Shown here piece by piece: positions 42,902 to 54,579 of a stretch of DNA of 64,000 bases. The position numbers and the translations under genes were made by a program. The notes under the pieces are model-generated. The model was given only the letters and a program-made list of their open reading frames with translations. It did not search any database and had not been told where the DNA came from. Numbering within the stretch: the first letter of the stretch is position 1; each line of letters begins with the position of its first letter. Source of the stretch: Schistocerca nitens (Eukaryota > Arthropoda > Insecta > Orthoptera > Acrididae); NCBI RefSeq assembly GCF_023898315.1, contig NC_064619.1, positions 501,056,594 through 501,120,593 of the forward strand. The letters run 5' to 3'.

Positions 42902-43366
42902 ATGTATTGTTCCTTTGTGTTAAATCATTGTTCGATAATTCCTGAACATACGTTGGTCAATATGCGTGTAAATTTGATACGCTTGTGCAAAGTTTGCCAA
43001 GGCACCGCCAGTTCAGCTGGCCTTTTCCGTGTAGACTCCATTGACGAATTTTTCACAAATGCCACCACGTCTTTCCATTGTTTTGTTGATGGCCAGCCAC
43101 TCCTTGTTTCATCCTTTACACTTCCGGAAGTAAACAGTTTTGTACCTACTGCTGAAATATTTTCTTTGGAGGTGGCTCGCACCGGATGGTATGTGGCAGT
43201 TCGTTGTTCCAACGACCGACCAGATCTTGTAACTTTATGGATACAGGTGCTTGCACTGGTATCAGCCATTGTCTACGTAATCTACAACACGTCAGCTCAG
43301 GAGGAGAATACACAAGTGCCAAAACCCGATATGAAACTTCGGTCAATAGATGAGTGGTCAAAGTAA
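42902..43366 (+). CDS. Hypothetical protein, 154 aa, one possible membrane segment
   Basis: Open frame of 195 codons from the (AT)n tract; the first ATG gives 154 residues, a second in-frame ATG (MRVNLIRLCKVC) 134. It contains an early CKVCQ pair and one hydrophobic stretch near the end, LWIQVLALVSAIVYVIY, followed by a polar, charged tail. That suggests a short membrane-anchored protein or a terminal exon. An AATAAA lies 47 bases after the stop. I recognise no family and no transposon motif. It could be a retrocopy or a chance frame, although length, composition and signal together are unusual in this window. Confidence 0.3.
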   Translation: MYCSFVLNHCSIIPEHTLVNMRVNLIRLCKVCQGTASSAGLFRVDSIDEFFTNATTSFHCFVDGQPLLVSSFTLPEVNSFVPTAEIFSLEVARTGWYVAVRCSNDRPDLVTLWIQVLALVSAIVYVIYNTSAQEENTQVPKPDMKLRSIDEWSK

Positions 43367-43412
43367 GCGCACACGTTTCTTGGCTTATCCGTAGATTCTC
43401 TCTACCTTCTTG

Positions 43413-43418
43413 AATAAA
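43413..43418 (+). terminator. Candidate polyadenylation signal
   Basis: AATAAA 47 bases downstream of the stop of the 42902-43366 frame. Meaningful only if that frame is transcribed. Confidence 0.3.
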
Positions 43419-43489
43419 AAACACAAATTTTTCGAGAAATTTTCCAGGTACTTTATGTATCTTTTACCGCGCAGCATCCACATACGAAA

Positions 43490-43570
43490 CAGTTGCACAG
43501 TAGTTAGCGTCGAAGCTTCTTAATTTTGCACCTCGTGTTCGAAACCCGATCATTATTTTTGTTTCGTTTT
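43490..43570 (+). repeat. tRNA-like SINE head, decayed
   Basis: cagtagttagcgtcg resembles an A-box and gtgttcgaaacccg a B-box about 45 bases later. No body or TSD recognised. Confidence 0.4.
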
Positions 43571-43780
43571 TCATTTATATACCCATGTCTGTAGAACATT
43601 ACGATACAACCGTTTCCCGTTGTCTATTGATATAACGTTGTTCTTATTTGAATACTAAAATTTTAGATCAGACAACTAATTTAAAAAAAAAGACAAGAAA
43701 ATATTGGTGAAATTCCTGTAGTGTATCTGGATTCATAACCAACTGCTAGCGCCAGTGTTTGGAAAAGCGATCCATTATGT

Positions 43781-44023
43781 ATGGTTTGCCGCGGAATTAT
43801 TCACACCGCGCGAAATTTTCACCAGCTTAACCACATCTCTTTCCCGAGTGAGATCCATACTAAGAAATGTCACTGTGGCAAACCTGCTTTCACGCGATGC
43901 TCGTGGTGCTCGGAATATCTGTGTTTCAAATTTTTCTGCAGTCGATGTCATCCAAAGGAAATTCAACAAATCTTCCTCAACAATGGACATATGAAAAACA
44001 AACAACAATTAATTAAGAACTGA
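43781..44023 (+). CDS. Small cysteine-rich ORF, 80 codons
   Basis: Starts at ATG. The second half has a compact cysteine pattern: KKCHCGKPAFTRCSWC, then EYLCFKFFCSRCHPKE. This suggests a zinc-binding domain of the kind found at the C-terminus of some transposases (piggyBac-type is one possibility) or a short zinc-finger exon. A CMVC pair lies just upstream in the same frame. No transposase core is visible nearby. It lies between two tRNA-like heads. Function unknown; possibly a transposon scrap. Confidence 0.3.
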   Translation: MVCRGIIHTARNFHQLNHISFPSEIHTKKCHCGKPAFTRCSWCSEYLCFKFFCSRCHPKEIQQIFLNNGHMKNKQQLIKN

Positions 44024-44229
44024 TATCAGAATGAAACAGAAGAGTGAAAATTTAAAAAGATTGTGCCGCTCAACATACCATACACACATGAGTATAAGAA
44101 AAGTATGATATTTACTGCTAATTCCAGCCGTAATTTTACACTTGATATAACGCACTTGTATCCGCTATTTTGGTAACATTGGTGTAGCAACGTAAGTACA
44201 TGGCTAGGTAAATGAGAACAATAAAAATA

Positions 44230-44325
44230 AAGTAAGTGAAAGCAATTATCTGGTTTCGAAGGCGGGGCGCAAAACTAATAATCGGCGACGCAAACCACTG
44301 AGCCACCATTTCGGCCAAGAATATC
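44230..44325 (-). repeat. tRNA-like SINE head, decayed
   Basis: On the minus strand ggtggctcagtggtttgcg resembles an A-box and ccttcgaaacca a B-box. No TSD found. Confidence 0.35.
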
Positions 44326-44329
44326 TAGA

Positions 44330-45955
44330 CGTAAAAGGAACATGAAGTACCTCGAAAATACGTCAAAAACTTAGACTGCATTTTTTTTCAGAAATGGTCT
44401 AGTATCTGCCGATAAGCCGAGACACGTATTCGCTTATTTTGACTCCTCTTCCACTGACCCAAGTTCCTGGGAAATCTGGTGATGGTGCTTGCCGTGTTCT
44501 CCTTGTCAGTGCAAGATTGCTAAAACGTAAATGTGTCTGTTTCTGGACAGGGGGTAATGATTGACGAGACGTTGTGCCCACCCTTCATCTATGGAGAAGA
44601 ACGATTAGTGTACCATACGACGAAGTGTAGAATCTGTATATATCCAATGTATGGCCGATAAAATAATAAGATCATGACTGTGATATTAACGATTATGAAT
44701 GAGGAGCAAGGGGGGAAATCGTGCCGGTGCATAGGCTAACCCTCTCTAATAGCAACGATGAGGCAGCAGAGGTTATCGCACCCATGTATCATGACTTCAT
44801 TCCATGAGACACTGACAGTATGTTCTCAAGTTAACCCAGTCAGAGATTTCAGGAACCCTGTGGAGCAATGTCTCCCGTTGTCGGCCAAATACTGCCTGTG
44901 ACATTTTTTTACGACGCCAGGAAATCAAAAAGTTTCCCCCGAATCGAGCACCACGAACGATCGCGCTTTGGCAGACTCCTCTATGGAAATGGATTTCTTA
45001 GATTGACGGAAGCTCTTATCGAAGATTCAGCATGGACGAAAGAAACACTGCTCGTGCTTCACATCTTATCTACATACCATACCTTAGAAATAATTTTGAC
45101 AGCTGTAACTGGAAATTTTCAAGTTGAATAATTACACGAGTTTTCTGAGGAGATATGTTCTAAATTCTACATTTATACCTCATTCAGAATCTGTAAAAAG
45201 AGACTACATCGATATAAACAGGTTGAACGAGCTGCGTTATTTTTAAATCAACTTCCTATACACGAAATTAAAAGTGAATGAAAGGAGTATTTTAAAAGCT
45301 GGTATACAGGTGTTTATGGAGTCCGAGATGAGAATCTGAGCATAACGACGGGTGACAAAGTTGAAATTCGTTATAGCAGACGCAGCCAGGCATTGAAACC
45401 TCGCGTTTCGCTTTGGTTGAAGAGAAATTCTGATGCCTCATTCTGACTCGTTGGTGAGATGACCTTCAGAGATTGGTTGTTTACGCTTTTGTATCCTTTA
45501 CCTTGGACGGAGTAGTTTTTTTGTTTGTTTTAGACTGATTATATTCCGGAATGGCCACCTGCTACTTTTAGCCGACATTTTGTTCAGCTCACCAGCAAGT
45601 AGGATAGAAAGTACATTACGATCCACATACAAGAAATAGTACTACTTTGTGAACATCCTATTCTTTCCAAATTCTTGCCCTCTCGTATACTGTACTGGTG
45701 GTGACCGCGAAGTTCTAAGAGTGATTCAGATTGCCGTATGGAACGGTAATTAAATTTTGCCGCTGTTCAAGCCTACTAACATCAAAGACGAAGTATCTGA
45801 CTTACGTCTTTATATCAGAAAAAAGTCTCACTATGACTCCAATATCCACATGAGCAAGTGTCAAAACTACAATCGAGACTAAAATTTATGATATCTGACG
45901 GTGCTTAAATGTTGTGTCCTCCGATGTGCGTTCTACAACTTGGAAAGCAAGAATG
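44330..45955. other. No recognisable feature
   Basis: 1.6 kb with only short frames. Nothing I can assign. Confidence 0.45.
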
Positions 45956-46345
45956 TTCCTCTAAATGGATAGATGTTTTTAGATACGCACGTCCAGAGCG
46001 TGGAATGTTAGGTCCTTTACTCGGGAAGATAGGTCAGAGAATTTAAAGAGGGAAATGGATATGTTGAACATAGATATAGGAGCAATTAGTAAAGAGCGGT
46101 CGTAGGAAGAACTTATGATCAGTTCAGTATGAGATTATAAACACAAAATCAGATACGTAGGCCTAAAAATTGAGTAACAAAACAGAACAGAGGTAAACTA
46201 TCATGAACAGCCTAGCGAAAACAATATCGTAGCCAAGATATACATCAGCCAACACACACCACTATAACACAAGTTTATATGCCAACTAACTCAGCAGATG
46301 AAGAGATCTGAAGAATGTATGAGGAGACAAAGGGCAGTATTCAGA
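45956..46345 (+). pseudogene. LINE H-type endonuclease fragment
   Basis: Pieces in several frames match the endonuclease half missing from LINE H: a gtggaatgttagg... start (the WNVRSL block), FKEGNGYVEHRY-type sequence, and ITQVYMPTNSADEEI (the QVYAPT block) near 46265-46310. Stops throughout. Confidence 0.5.
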
Positions 46346-46349
46346 TATG

Positions 46350-47278
46350 TATTTATTGCATTGTAGCCTGTTACCTGTAATTTAAACATAGGCTGTACTG
46401 ATTCTTACACGTTAGGCAATACACATTATTAGTTTTATTCTACACAATACTACCTCCGATCACCGAACATACCACACTACTACTACTATTACTATTAATA
46501 ATAAAACAAATTCTACTATAAATAAAAACCACACATATTACATAATCTATGTCTACTATTATTATCGTAGCATCATTTCTGGTCTGTCACAATCCACAAT
46601 GCACTCCATCGCTTCCTGGGCCAATGAATGTCCTGCCGATTCCTTGGGCGCTGTAGAGGATGTCGTGGATGCATATGACTCTTCTATTGTTTCTTGGTTC
46701 CTTGGTTGCATAGAAAGATTCCTCTGTTCAGAGAGAGCATCGTTGTTGCTGGTAAAGAGCGCAGCCACACGCCGACCCCTGTAACCCCGCTTCTAGCTCC
46801 TTGGGCAGTTCTGCCACAACTGTTGACCTAAGCTGCCTTCACTGAGTTGCTTCTCGATCTATCTCAACCTCTCTTAGTGCAGTAGGCCGGGTTGATTGGT
46901 AACGTAAATCGATAACCAATAATTTCTTAAAATGGCGTCGGCTGTGGTTGTCCAAGTTCTGCCATTCTGTCTCAATACATTACGTCCTTGACACTGAGTC
47001 TTCCGTGCCGATTCAGCTGCTACCGATCAGTAACAGCAACATCGATATACAGCGGACGTCGAAGATGCATACCTTCTGCACCACAGGCACACTCAGAGGT
47101 CTGTCTATGCCAGTAGGCGACGAAGGGCCCATTACCAGTCAGGAAGATTATCAGGCCTCTTGAGGGTTTCAGGTCCTCCTTCCCCAGTCTGTTTTATATA
47201 TGGCAGAAAACCACAGATGCGCCTCGCTGTTTGGACGTCATCCTATCCTTTCTGCCATACGTGGAGAATCTGATTGTG
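46350..47278. other. No recognisable feature
   Basis: AT-rich then mixed composition; no motif I can assign with confidence. Confidence 0.4.
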
Positions 47279-48030
47279 TAACTTCCTGGCAAATTAAAAC
47301 TGTGTGACGGACGGAGACTCGAAATCGGGACCTTTGCCTTTCGCGGGCATTTGCTCTGCTACCCAAGCACGACTCACGACCCGTCCTTACAGCTTTAATT
47401 CGGCCAGTACCTCGTCTCCTATCTCGTCTCCTGCCTTCCAAACTTCACAGAAGCTCTCCTGCAGACCTCTCATAACTAACACTCCTGGAAGAAAGGATAT
47501 TGCAGAGACATGGCTTAGCCGCAGCCTGGGGGATGTTACCAGAATGGAATTTCCACTCTGCAGCGGAGTGTGTGCTGATATGAAACTTCCTGGCAATATC
47601 CTTTCTTCTAGGAGTGTTAGTTCTGCGAGGTCTGGAGGAGAGCTTCTATGTTTGGAAGGTAGGAGACGAGGTACTTGCGGAATTAAAGCTGAGAGAACGG
47701 GTCCTGAGTCGTGCTTGGGTGGCTCAGATGGTCGCAGGCACGGTAGCTCAGTGTGTTCGGTCAGAGGGTTAGCCGCCACCTGTAATAAAAAGCTGAGTTA
47801 ATGGAACGACGATGAACTTGAACAAGCGTCATGGGACGTCCGCCCCTAACAAATATAACGAACAGTCAAGAACCAAATGAGATAAAAAAAAAGATGGTAG
47901 AGCACTTGCCCGCGAAAGGCAAAGGTCCCGAGTTCGAGTCCCTGTCCGGCACACAGTTTTAATCTGCCAGGAAGTTTCAAATCAGCGCACACTCGCTGCA
48001 GAGTGGAAATTTCATTCTGGAATCCGATTG
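47279..48030. repeat. Palindromic dispersed repeat with tRNA-like ends
   Basis: Inverted arms: 47281-47364 pairs with 47894-47975 (including acctttgcctttcgcggg and its complement), and 47367-47505 pairs with 47590-47725. Both arms carry a tRNA-like segment (cttgggtggctcagatgg, then ccgagttcgagtcc). The block gaaacttcctggca recurs at the ends and the centre. A family-4 SINE splits the right arm at 47732-47891. Confidence 0.7.
47732..47891 (+). mobile_element. tRNA-derived SINE (family 4)
   Basis: Head cacggtagctcagtgtg, body with gacgtccgcccctaac, and a poly-A end. The short duplication agatgg lies at 47726-47731 and 47892-47897, inside the D-arm of the tRNA-like segment of the host repeat. 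A relative lies at 60713-60877. Confidence 0.78.
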
Positions 48031-48611
48031 TATATAGCTAGCTTATAGCTCGTATTCATTTTTAATTTAGAATTTTATGATACTGTTCTTTCCTTCAGCC
48101 CGTACACCGCCGCTTTATCCGTATCTGTGGATACATTCCAAGTATTATATGCAAAGCCTTAACTGACAGTGCCAAAACCTCTCGTCAACCGAAGGAGTGT
48201 TCCACGTTGCAGCCTGTTTACTATCCGTGCTGGTGCATGCGCACTCGCGCAGTATTCTACGATCGCGGTTAAGGCAGCTTTATGACACGTTCTTATTTTT
48301 TTTCATTGCCAGCTTAACCTTACGTGGCGAGAGTAATAATTTTGTTCGTTATGTTCCTGGCTGTCTTGCTCATTTCTTCAATATGCACACCATAATTTTT
48401 TCTTTCGTCCAAGGCGACACCGAAGCATCTGGTGCGGACTTTCTCCTTATATATCTATCGCTTAGTGTTATGATCGGGGTCTCTTAAAAGACTCACTTTG
48501 ACATATTCTTAGGCTTTTCAGGAGGTACAGACAATATCTCCTTGACGTCACTGATTTAACTGTTGAAGGACTATGTTACATCCATCTTCGAGGTTGCTTC
48601 TGGAGTTTTCC

Positions 48612-51366
48612 TTCATCTACATCACTACATCACAAGCCACCGTGCGGTGCGTGGCGGAGGGTACCCTGTACCACTAACTATCATTCTGTTTCGGTTCCTC
48701 GCAAATCGAGTGAGAAAAAAATAACTATCTCAGCGCGTCCGTATGAGCCCTAATTTCTCGTATCTTATCTTCGAGGTACATACGCGTAATGTATTTTGGT
48801 GGCAGTAGAATAGCTCGGCAGTCAGCTTCAAATGCCGGTTATCTAATTTTTCTCAACAGTGTTTCTCTGAAAGAACGTCGCCTTCCCTCCAGGGATTCCC
48901 ATTTGAGTTCCCGAAGCATCTCCGTTTACGCTCACGTGTTGTTCGAACCTACCGGTAACAATCTAGCAGCATCCCTTTGGATTTCTTCGATGTCTTCCTT
49001 CAATCGGATCCCAAACACTCCAGCAGTACTGAAGAATAGCTCTCAGCAGCGTTCTATATGCTGTCTCCTTTTCATGTGAATCATTCTTTCCTAAAATTCT
49101 GCCAATAAACCGAAGTCAACCATTCGCCTTCCCTACCACAGTTCTCAAACGCTAGTTCCACCTCATATCGCTTTGCAACGTTATGCCCAGATATTTAAAC
49201 GACTTTACTGTGTCAACGAGGACGCCAGTAATACTGTTCCCGAACATTTCAGGTTTGATCTTCCTACTCATCCGCAGAGACTTACACACTTCCACATTTA
49301 GGCCTAGAAGCCATTCATCACACCAACTGGGAATTTTATCTAAATCGTCTTGTATCTTCCTACAGTCACTCAACCCCAGCATTTGATGGTACACCACGGC
49401 ATCATCACCAAACAACCGTAGATTGCAGTCCACCCTATCTGCCAAATCATTTGCGTGTATGGAGAACAGCGGACGTCCTATCACACTTCCTTGGCACACT
49501 CCTGACGAAAAGACAGTATATTGGGTTCTATTATTTCAGAAGTCTTCGAGCCACTCATGTATCTGTGAACTTATTCCATATGCTCGTATCTTCGTTAACA
49601 GCCTGCAGCGGGGCACCGTGTCAAATGCTTTCCGGAAATCTAGAAATATGGAACCTGCCTGTTGCCCTTCATCCATGGTTCTCAGTATACCATGCGAGAA
49701 TAGATCAAGCTGAGATTTGCATGAGCAATGCTTTCTAAAACCATGCTGGTTCGTGGACATACTTTCTTAGTCTCAAGAAAGTTTATTATAATCGAACTGA
49801 GAGTACGTTGAAAGATTCTGCAACAAACAGAAGTTAGGGATATTGGTCGGTAATTTTGCAAGTCCGTTCTCTTACCTCTCTTATTTCCTGGAGTCACCTG
49901 CGATGTTTACGAGCCGCTTGAGACTTCGCACTGGGCGAGAGATTCTCGATAAATGCAAGTTAGGTAAGCGGCCAGTGCCGGAGAGTACCCTTTGTAAAAT
50001 CAAACTATGATTCCATCCGGAATCGGTGATTTATTTGCTTTCAAATCTTTCAGCTGTTTCTGTGTGCCAAGTAGGATTATTACTGTGTCATCCCTAAAGG
50101 AGTCTCTCCGACTGTCAAATGCGATATGTTTGTACGATTCTCCAGTGTGCACGATTTCCAGAAAATGATATTTAAAACGTCAACTTTCGTTTTGCTGTCT
50201 TCAAATGCCACACCAGTCTGATCAACAACGAACTGAATGGAAGCGTTAGAAGGGCTTAGCGATTTTACATACGACCAGAATTTTCTCGAGTTCTCTGCTA
50301 GACCTTTTCTAAAGTGTGACGGTGGCAGTAGTTGTACGCTTCGCGCATAGACCTTTTCACAGACGTACGAATCTCTACTAACTTCCGCTTGCAGTCATTT
50401 ATGCGTTCTCTTTTTAACCGGGAGTGCAACAGCCTCTGCTTTCTCAGCATGCGCCGAATTTCGTTATTAAGCCATGGTGGGTCTTTTCGAGCCTTTAGCC
50501 ACTTACTAGGCAGATAACTCTCAAGACCACAATTTACAATCTGCTTAAGCTTTGCCCATAATTCATCTACATCCATCACCTAAATGATGCCAAATCACTA
50601 ACTAAATGAGATATTAATAACTGTTTATCTGCTCTCCTACCCTTCTCGACTGATTTATTAACTTTCGTAAACATAGTTGCTACAACGACATCATGATCGC
50701 TAATCCTCGTTTCTATACTGACATTGTCGATAAGGTCCGACCCATTTCTAGCTAAAAGGTCTAAGATACTTCCATTGCGTGTGGGCTCCCGTGTTAGCTG
50801 CTCAAGAAAAGCGTTAAAAAGTATTTCGCATGACTCTGTCATTACTCCCCCCCCCCCCCCCCCCCCCCCGCCTCTCGCAATGAATCCATAGACATCTCAG
50901 TCTTTACTAGATAGGTGAAAGTTGCTTCTGACCACTATTGCATGATCTGAGTATCTACGCGTGTAGACTTTCTTTGAATGATTCTAGAACTGTCAGAGCA
51001 GAGTCGGGTGGCCGGTAAAAACATCTAGCAATTAACTTGGTTTCACCTACACCTGTTATACGCGACCAGATGACTTCATTAGCACACTCAAGTTTGACCT
51101 CAATAGAGAGACTATTTTTATCACCTGCAATGGACACTCCCGCTCCTATGGCCTCTGTCTTTCCGGTATAGGTTCCACGAGTCACTAAATATCTCAGCGC
51201 TTCCCACTTCGGGTTTGAGCGAGCTCTCGGTCCCAAGAATAATTTGGGTGCGAGAGCTTTCCTGGAGGGAAGTAAATTCGGGAACTTTATTACGAATACT
51301 TCGACACTTTAACGATAAACTTGTGACAGTCGAAGCGTCTTTATTCTGATCGCCTTTCATCAGAGC
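48612..51366 (-). mobile_element. LINE F: Jockey/CR1-type, nearly full-length but frameshifted
   Basis: Relative of LINES A and E. From 5' to 3' on the minus strand: RSIRNKVPEFTSLQESSRTQ and GTESSLKPEVGSAEIF (51320-51200), GAGVSI and CFYRPPDSALTVLE, LEQLTREPTRNGSILDLL and ISDHDVVVA (50800-50690), a basic linker WLNNEIRRMLRKQRLLHSRL (50470-50410), RTDLQNYRPISLTSVCCRIF, FLDFRKAFDTVPRCRL, and LFGDDAVVY, where catalytic F-A-D-D is F-G-D-D, then SFKYLGITLQSDMRW. A 24-base C-run (50846-50869) interrupts the endonuclease. The 3' end shows catctacatcactacatcac. Reverse transcriptase and endonuclease both broken. Confidence 0.86.
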
Positions 51367-51379
51367 ACCTCGAACTACT

Positions 51380-51588
51380 TCAAATGTCCAAATGTAGGTG
51401 AAATCTTATGGAACTTAACTGCTAAGCTCATCAGTCCCTAAGCTTACACACTACTTAACCTAAATTATCCTAAGGACAAACACACACACCCATGCCCGAG
51501 GGAGGACTCGAACCTCCGCCGGGATCAACCGCACGGGCCATCGGGCCATGACTGCAGCGCCTTAGACCGCTCGGCTAATCTCGCGCGC
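51380..51588 (-). mobile_element. tRNA-derived SINE (family 2)
   Basis: Minus-oriented. Leu-like head (ttagccgagcggtctaagg A-box, CAG anticodon position, aggttcgagtcct B-box), body with ccttaggataatttaggtt and a 3' end reading ttccataagatttcac. TSD cacctcgaactact at 51366-51379 and 51589-51602, perfect. It sits at the junction of LINE F and LINE G. Confidence 0.93.
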
Positions 51589-53790
51589 CACCTCGAACTA
51601 CTGCCTAGCCTAGAAAACAGTCATGTGCACTTCAAAGTACTCTGCTTCACTAGGGTAATCAGGTAGTTGGCATACGCCATTACTCCTACGACCTGTTCAT
51701 TGTCCTGCAACTTTCCTAATACCGGGTCGAGTACCAGATCCCAGAAAACAGAGACCTTATGGATCCTTGAGGGCAGCTTTTTGAAATTTCTTTCGTCGTG
51801 TCTCTCCTGGGCACGACAGTGTTGCTTCTCTATTTTCACAATGATAGTTCTTAAGGCAGTTGTATAACGCTCGTGGGCAGTCCATGTCTCTCAGACGGTA
51901 ACAAAGTGCTGGCCACCATAAGTAGTCGACTGAAACGGCGATGTACAACATTACGGCTATAAAACGTTTATGCGGATCGTTTTTCCCAAGCCTTATTACC
52001 TCAATTAAAGCGTCCTCAGTACATTTCCCGCTCCTGGTACCATACTGTTTCGAGTTCATTCCACAAAGACTTTTTTTCTCCTATAGTCTTCCGTGTAGCA
52101 GCTTCTCCAGAACTTTCTCTAAGTTGTCGAGAAGGCCGTTCGGTCTGCAGGTCTCCGAAGCTAGGGGATCCTTGTCCTCACCCTTTTTCAAAATAATCTC
52201 ATTTGCTTTTCTTATGTATCTGGTATTCTTCCCTGTAACAATCACGAGTTGTCTTCTTGGCATAAATATAGACTTTTAAGCATTCGGAGGTCTTGTAGAA
52301 CTTCAGCAGGGATGCTTCAGGGTCAGGTGATTTATTCCGTTGTTTCAAGATGTCTATCCTCACCTATTCCGAAAACGGACAAACTACCCTTTTCCAAAAT
52401 AGGTGCTACCAACTATTGTTCTACAGCTCTCTTTGCTCATCAAATTTGTCCTCTGCAGCGTCGTCTGGAATGTCTGTCGATCAGAAAATGTGCAGATTTG
52501 CTGCTAGTTTTCTGTCATGCCGTCGTCTGCTCGTTTTACAGTTGGTAACACTGTCAGAGATTTTTATCTTTCGACAGACCATTTCATACTGCGTACCCCA
52601 TGGATCAAGATGTAAGTTTTGTGCCACTAATCGGCTCCAGCCTGTTTTTGCTTGTCGGAGGGGGTCTTTCTGTTTAAGGTCCCTATATGTGCCCAGTCTG
52701 CGAGATCTTTCTTCCGCAGCGCGGCCTTTCTGGTAGAATCATCTTGACCTGAATTCTCGTTCCATGGCACATGGGCCCGTTTGTGGTATGACTGGTACTG
52801 AACCTTTCTTCGCCTCTTTTACTGCCGTGACGAGTTCTTGGGCTTTTGTGTCTACGTTGTCATGCACTTCTACCGGGTCAGACAGCGCAAAACACTCCTT
52901 AGATGGTTTCAATAACTGCAACGCGCTTTGACCTGTTTAACGCGGCTTCATTATTGAACTCGTTTTTGCAGGAGTAAACTGTGAAAATTATAACGTTGTG
53001 GTCACTCGTGTTGATGCCTCCTGCAGCTCTTCAATTTCTTAACTTTTTAACCGCATTTTCTTTAACTATTATGATGTCTATATTGGACTGCACACCAACT
53101 CTCCCTTCATATGTGGGTGGATTTTCATTTCGCTATTTCCCTGTTTAATTCCATTATGGCTTCCAGAAGTACGATGCCTCTTTTGCCCTGCACTGAGATG
53201 AACCATAATGTGTATTAGCGTTCTTGTCCATTGTGTAGAGTAGTGATTCCTTTTGGCCAAGGTGACTGATGTCTTTTAATTGTACAACGTGCTCATCTAT
53301 GGTGTCACTGAACAGGAAATCAAAAATCGAACTTCCCGTGGCCGTCAGAATCTCAACAAAAGTCACGTGTTATTTTTACAGCTCCGATTTTCTTGCTATA
53401 AAACGCATGACTATGATCGTTTTTTGAAAATGTGTGATGACCTGAGCTGCAATCGCGATTCCAGAGATTTTTTCACTTTTTGCATGTGGTTTATGTAAGC
53501 ATAGAATCTAATGTCATTTTCAAGGCTGTTTGGCCTGTTTCATGCATCACATCCTTATTTTTCACGTAGTTTAGCTGGGCTGTTTTTAAGCAACTTGTGT
53601 CCGTCTACAGGTGAGATATATGAAAACAGCAGTGTGGTCATGCGATATAATGAACTGCTTACTCAGTTCCTCAGTACCGTATTCTACATGACTACTATGA
53701 GGAATTTTAAGCGCTAAGTTCTCCAGAAGATGAAGGTCAGTAGCCAGGTTCTTCAATCCCAGTTGAACACAATCTACGGACAACGTTATA

Positions 53791-54579
53791 GATTTTCCCT
53801 TCGGGTGTTTGATTCTTGTTATATGCCTCAGTGCTGTTAGCAGGTTTGAATGACCTTCCAGTCTGAAGGCTACGAAATAAATGACACCTTGAAGACGGCT
53901 GTAGGTTCTTCACTTTCTTAAAATAGTGAACGGCCGTAGTCCCACAGTCCTCCGACCTAAACGTTGGACATAAAAAAAGCTATCTGTGTTGTACGGAAAC
54001 CTTCAATTCTGTTGTCACCTATGATACACCAGTAGTGTAGTGTCGATACGCGATACGATACACCGAGTCCACAACAACACATTAAACGACTTCGTATTAC
54101 AAGAGTTCCCGTTTCCAAATTTCCAGTTCATGTCTATCGCGAAAAAACTTCTAGCAGCAAAACTACCATCCTGAATTAGTTACTATGTCGCGTGATAGAT
54201 CACACCTTTCCCAGTACAGATGCGAAAATAAATGGAGCGCACCCACTCCACACCACCACTACCACAACTACTCCGATAGCCAAAGGAGAGCAAAATTTAA
54301 TTGTGGTGGGTGACTGGAAGTCTGTAGCATAACATGGGCTGAGGCGAAGCAATGGAAAAGGAAGCTACCAAGTAGAATTTTGGTAACTCTTACTTTAAGA
54401 ATCATGAATGAAGGTTGTATAGGTAGATGAAAACTAGAGACACTGATTGTAAAGAGGTAAGACATTTTCAAAGCATATTTTTAACCGTACAATATTTCCA
54501 GGAGCATATGTTGCCTATGATAATAATGTATTGGTTATTAATAGCAGACTGAAACTGAAGAAACTGCGTAAAAGTAGGA
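53791..54579. other. No recognisable feature
   Basis: May include the decayed 5' part of LINE G, but I see no block that proves it. Confidence 0.35.

Larger units (their letters stand above)
48085..53790 (-). mobile_element. LINE G: R1-like retrotransposon, interrupted by LINE F
   Basis: Minus-strand pieces: endonuclease in 53790-52910 (FSDTIDEHVVQLKDI, NPPTYEGRVGVQSNIDIII, TSDHNVIIF), then RPNGLLDNLEKVLEKLL (52150-52090), QYGTRSGKCTEDALIEVIRL (52050-51990), ALMLDIA-equivalent AVMLYIAVSVDYLWWPAL and QVVGVMAYANYLITL, in which the catalytic Y-A-D-D is Y-A-N-Y. The sequence breaks at 51603, where LINE F and a SINE intervene, and resumes at 48611 with the later RT block RCFGVALDERKNYGVHIEEM near 48440-48380. 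Order and content fit R1-type LINEs. Frames shift repeatedly: inactive. Confidence 0.7.
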
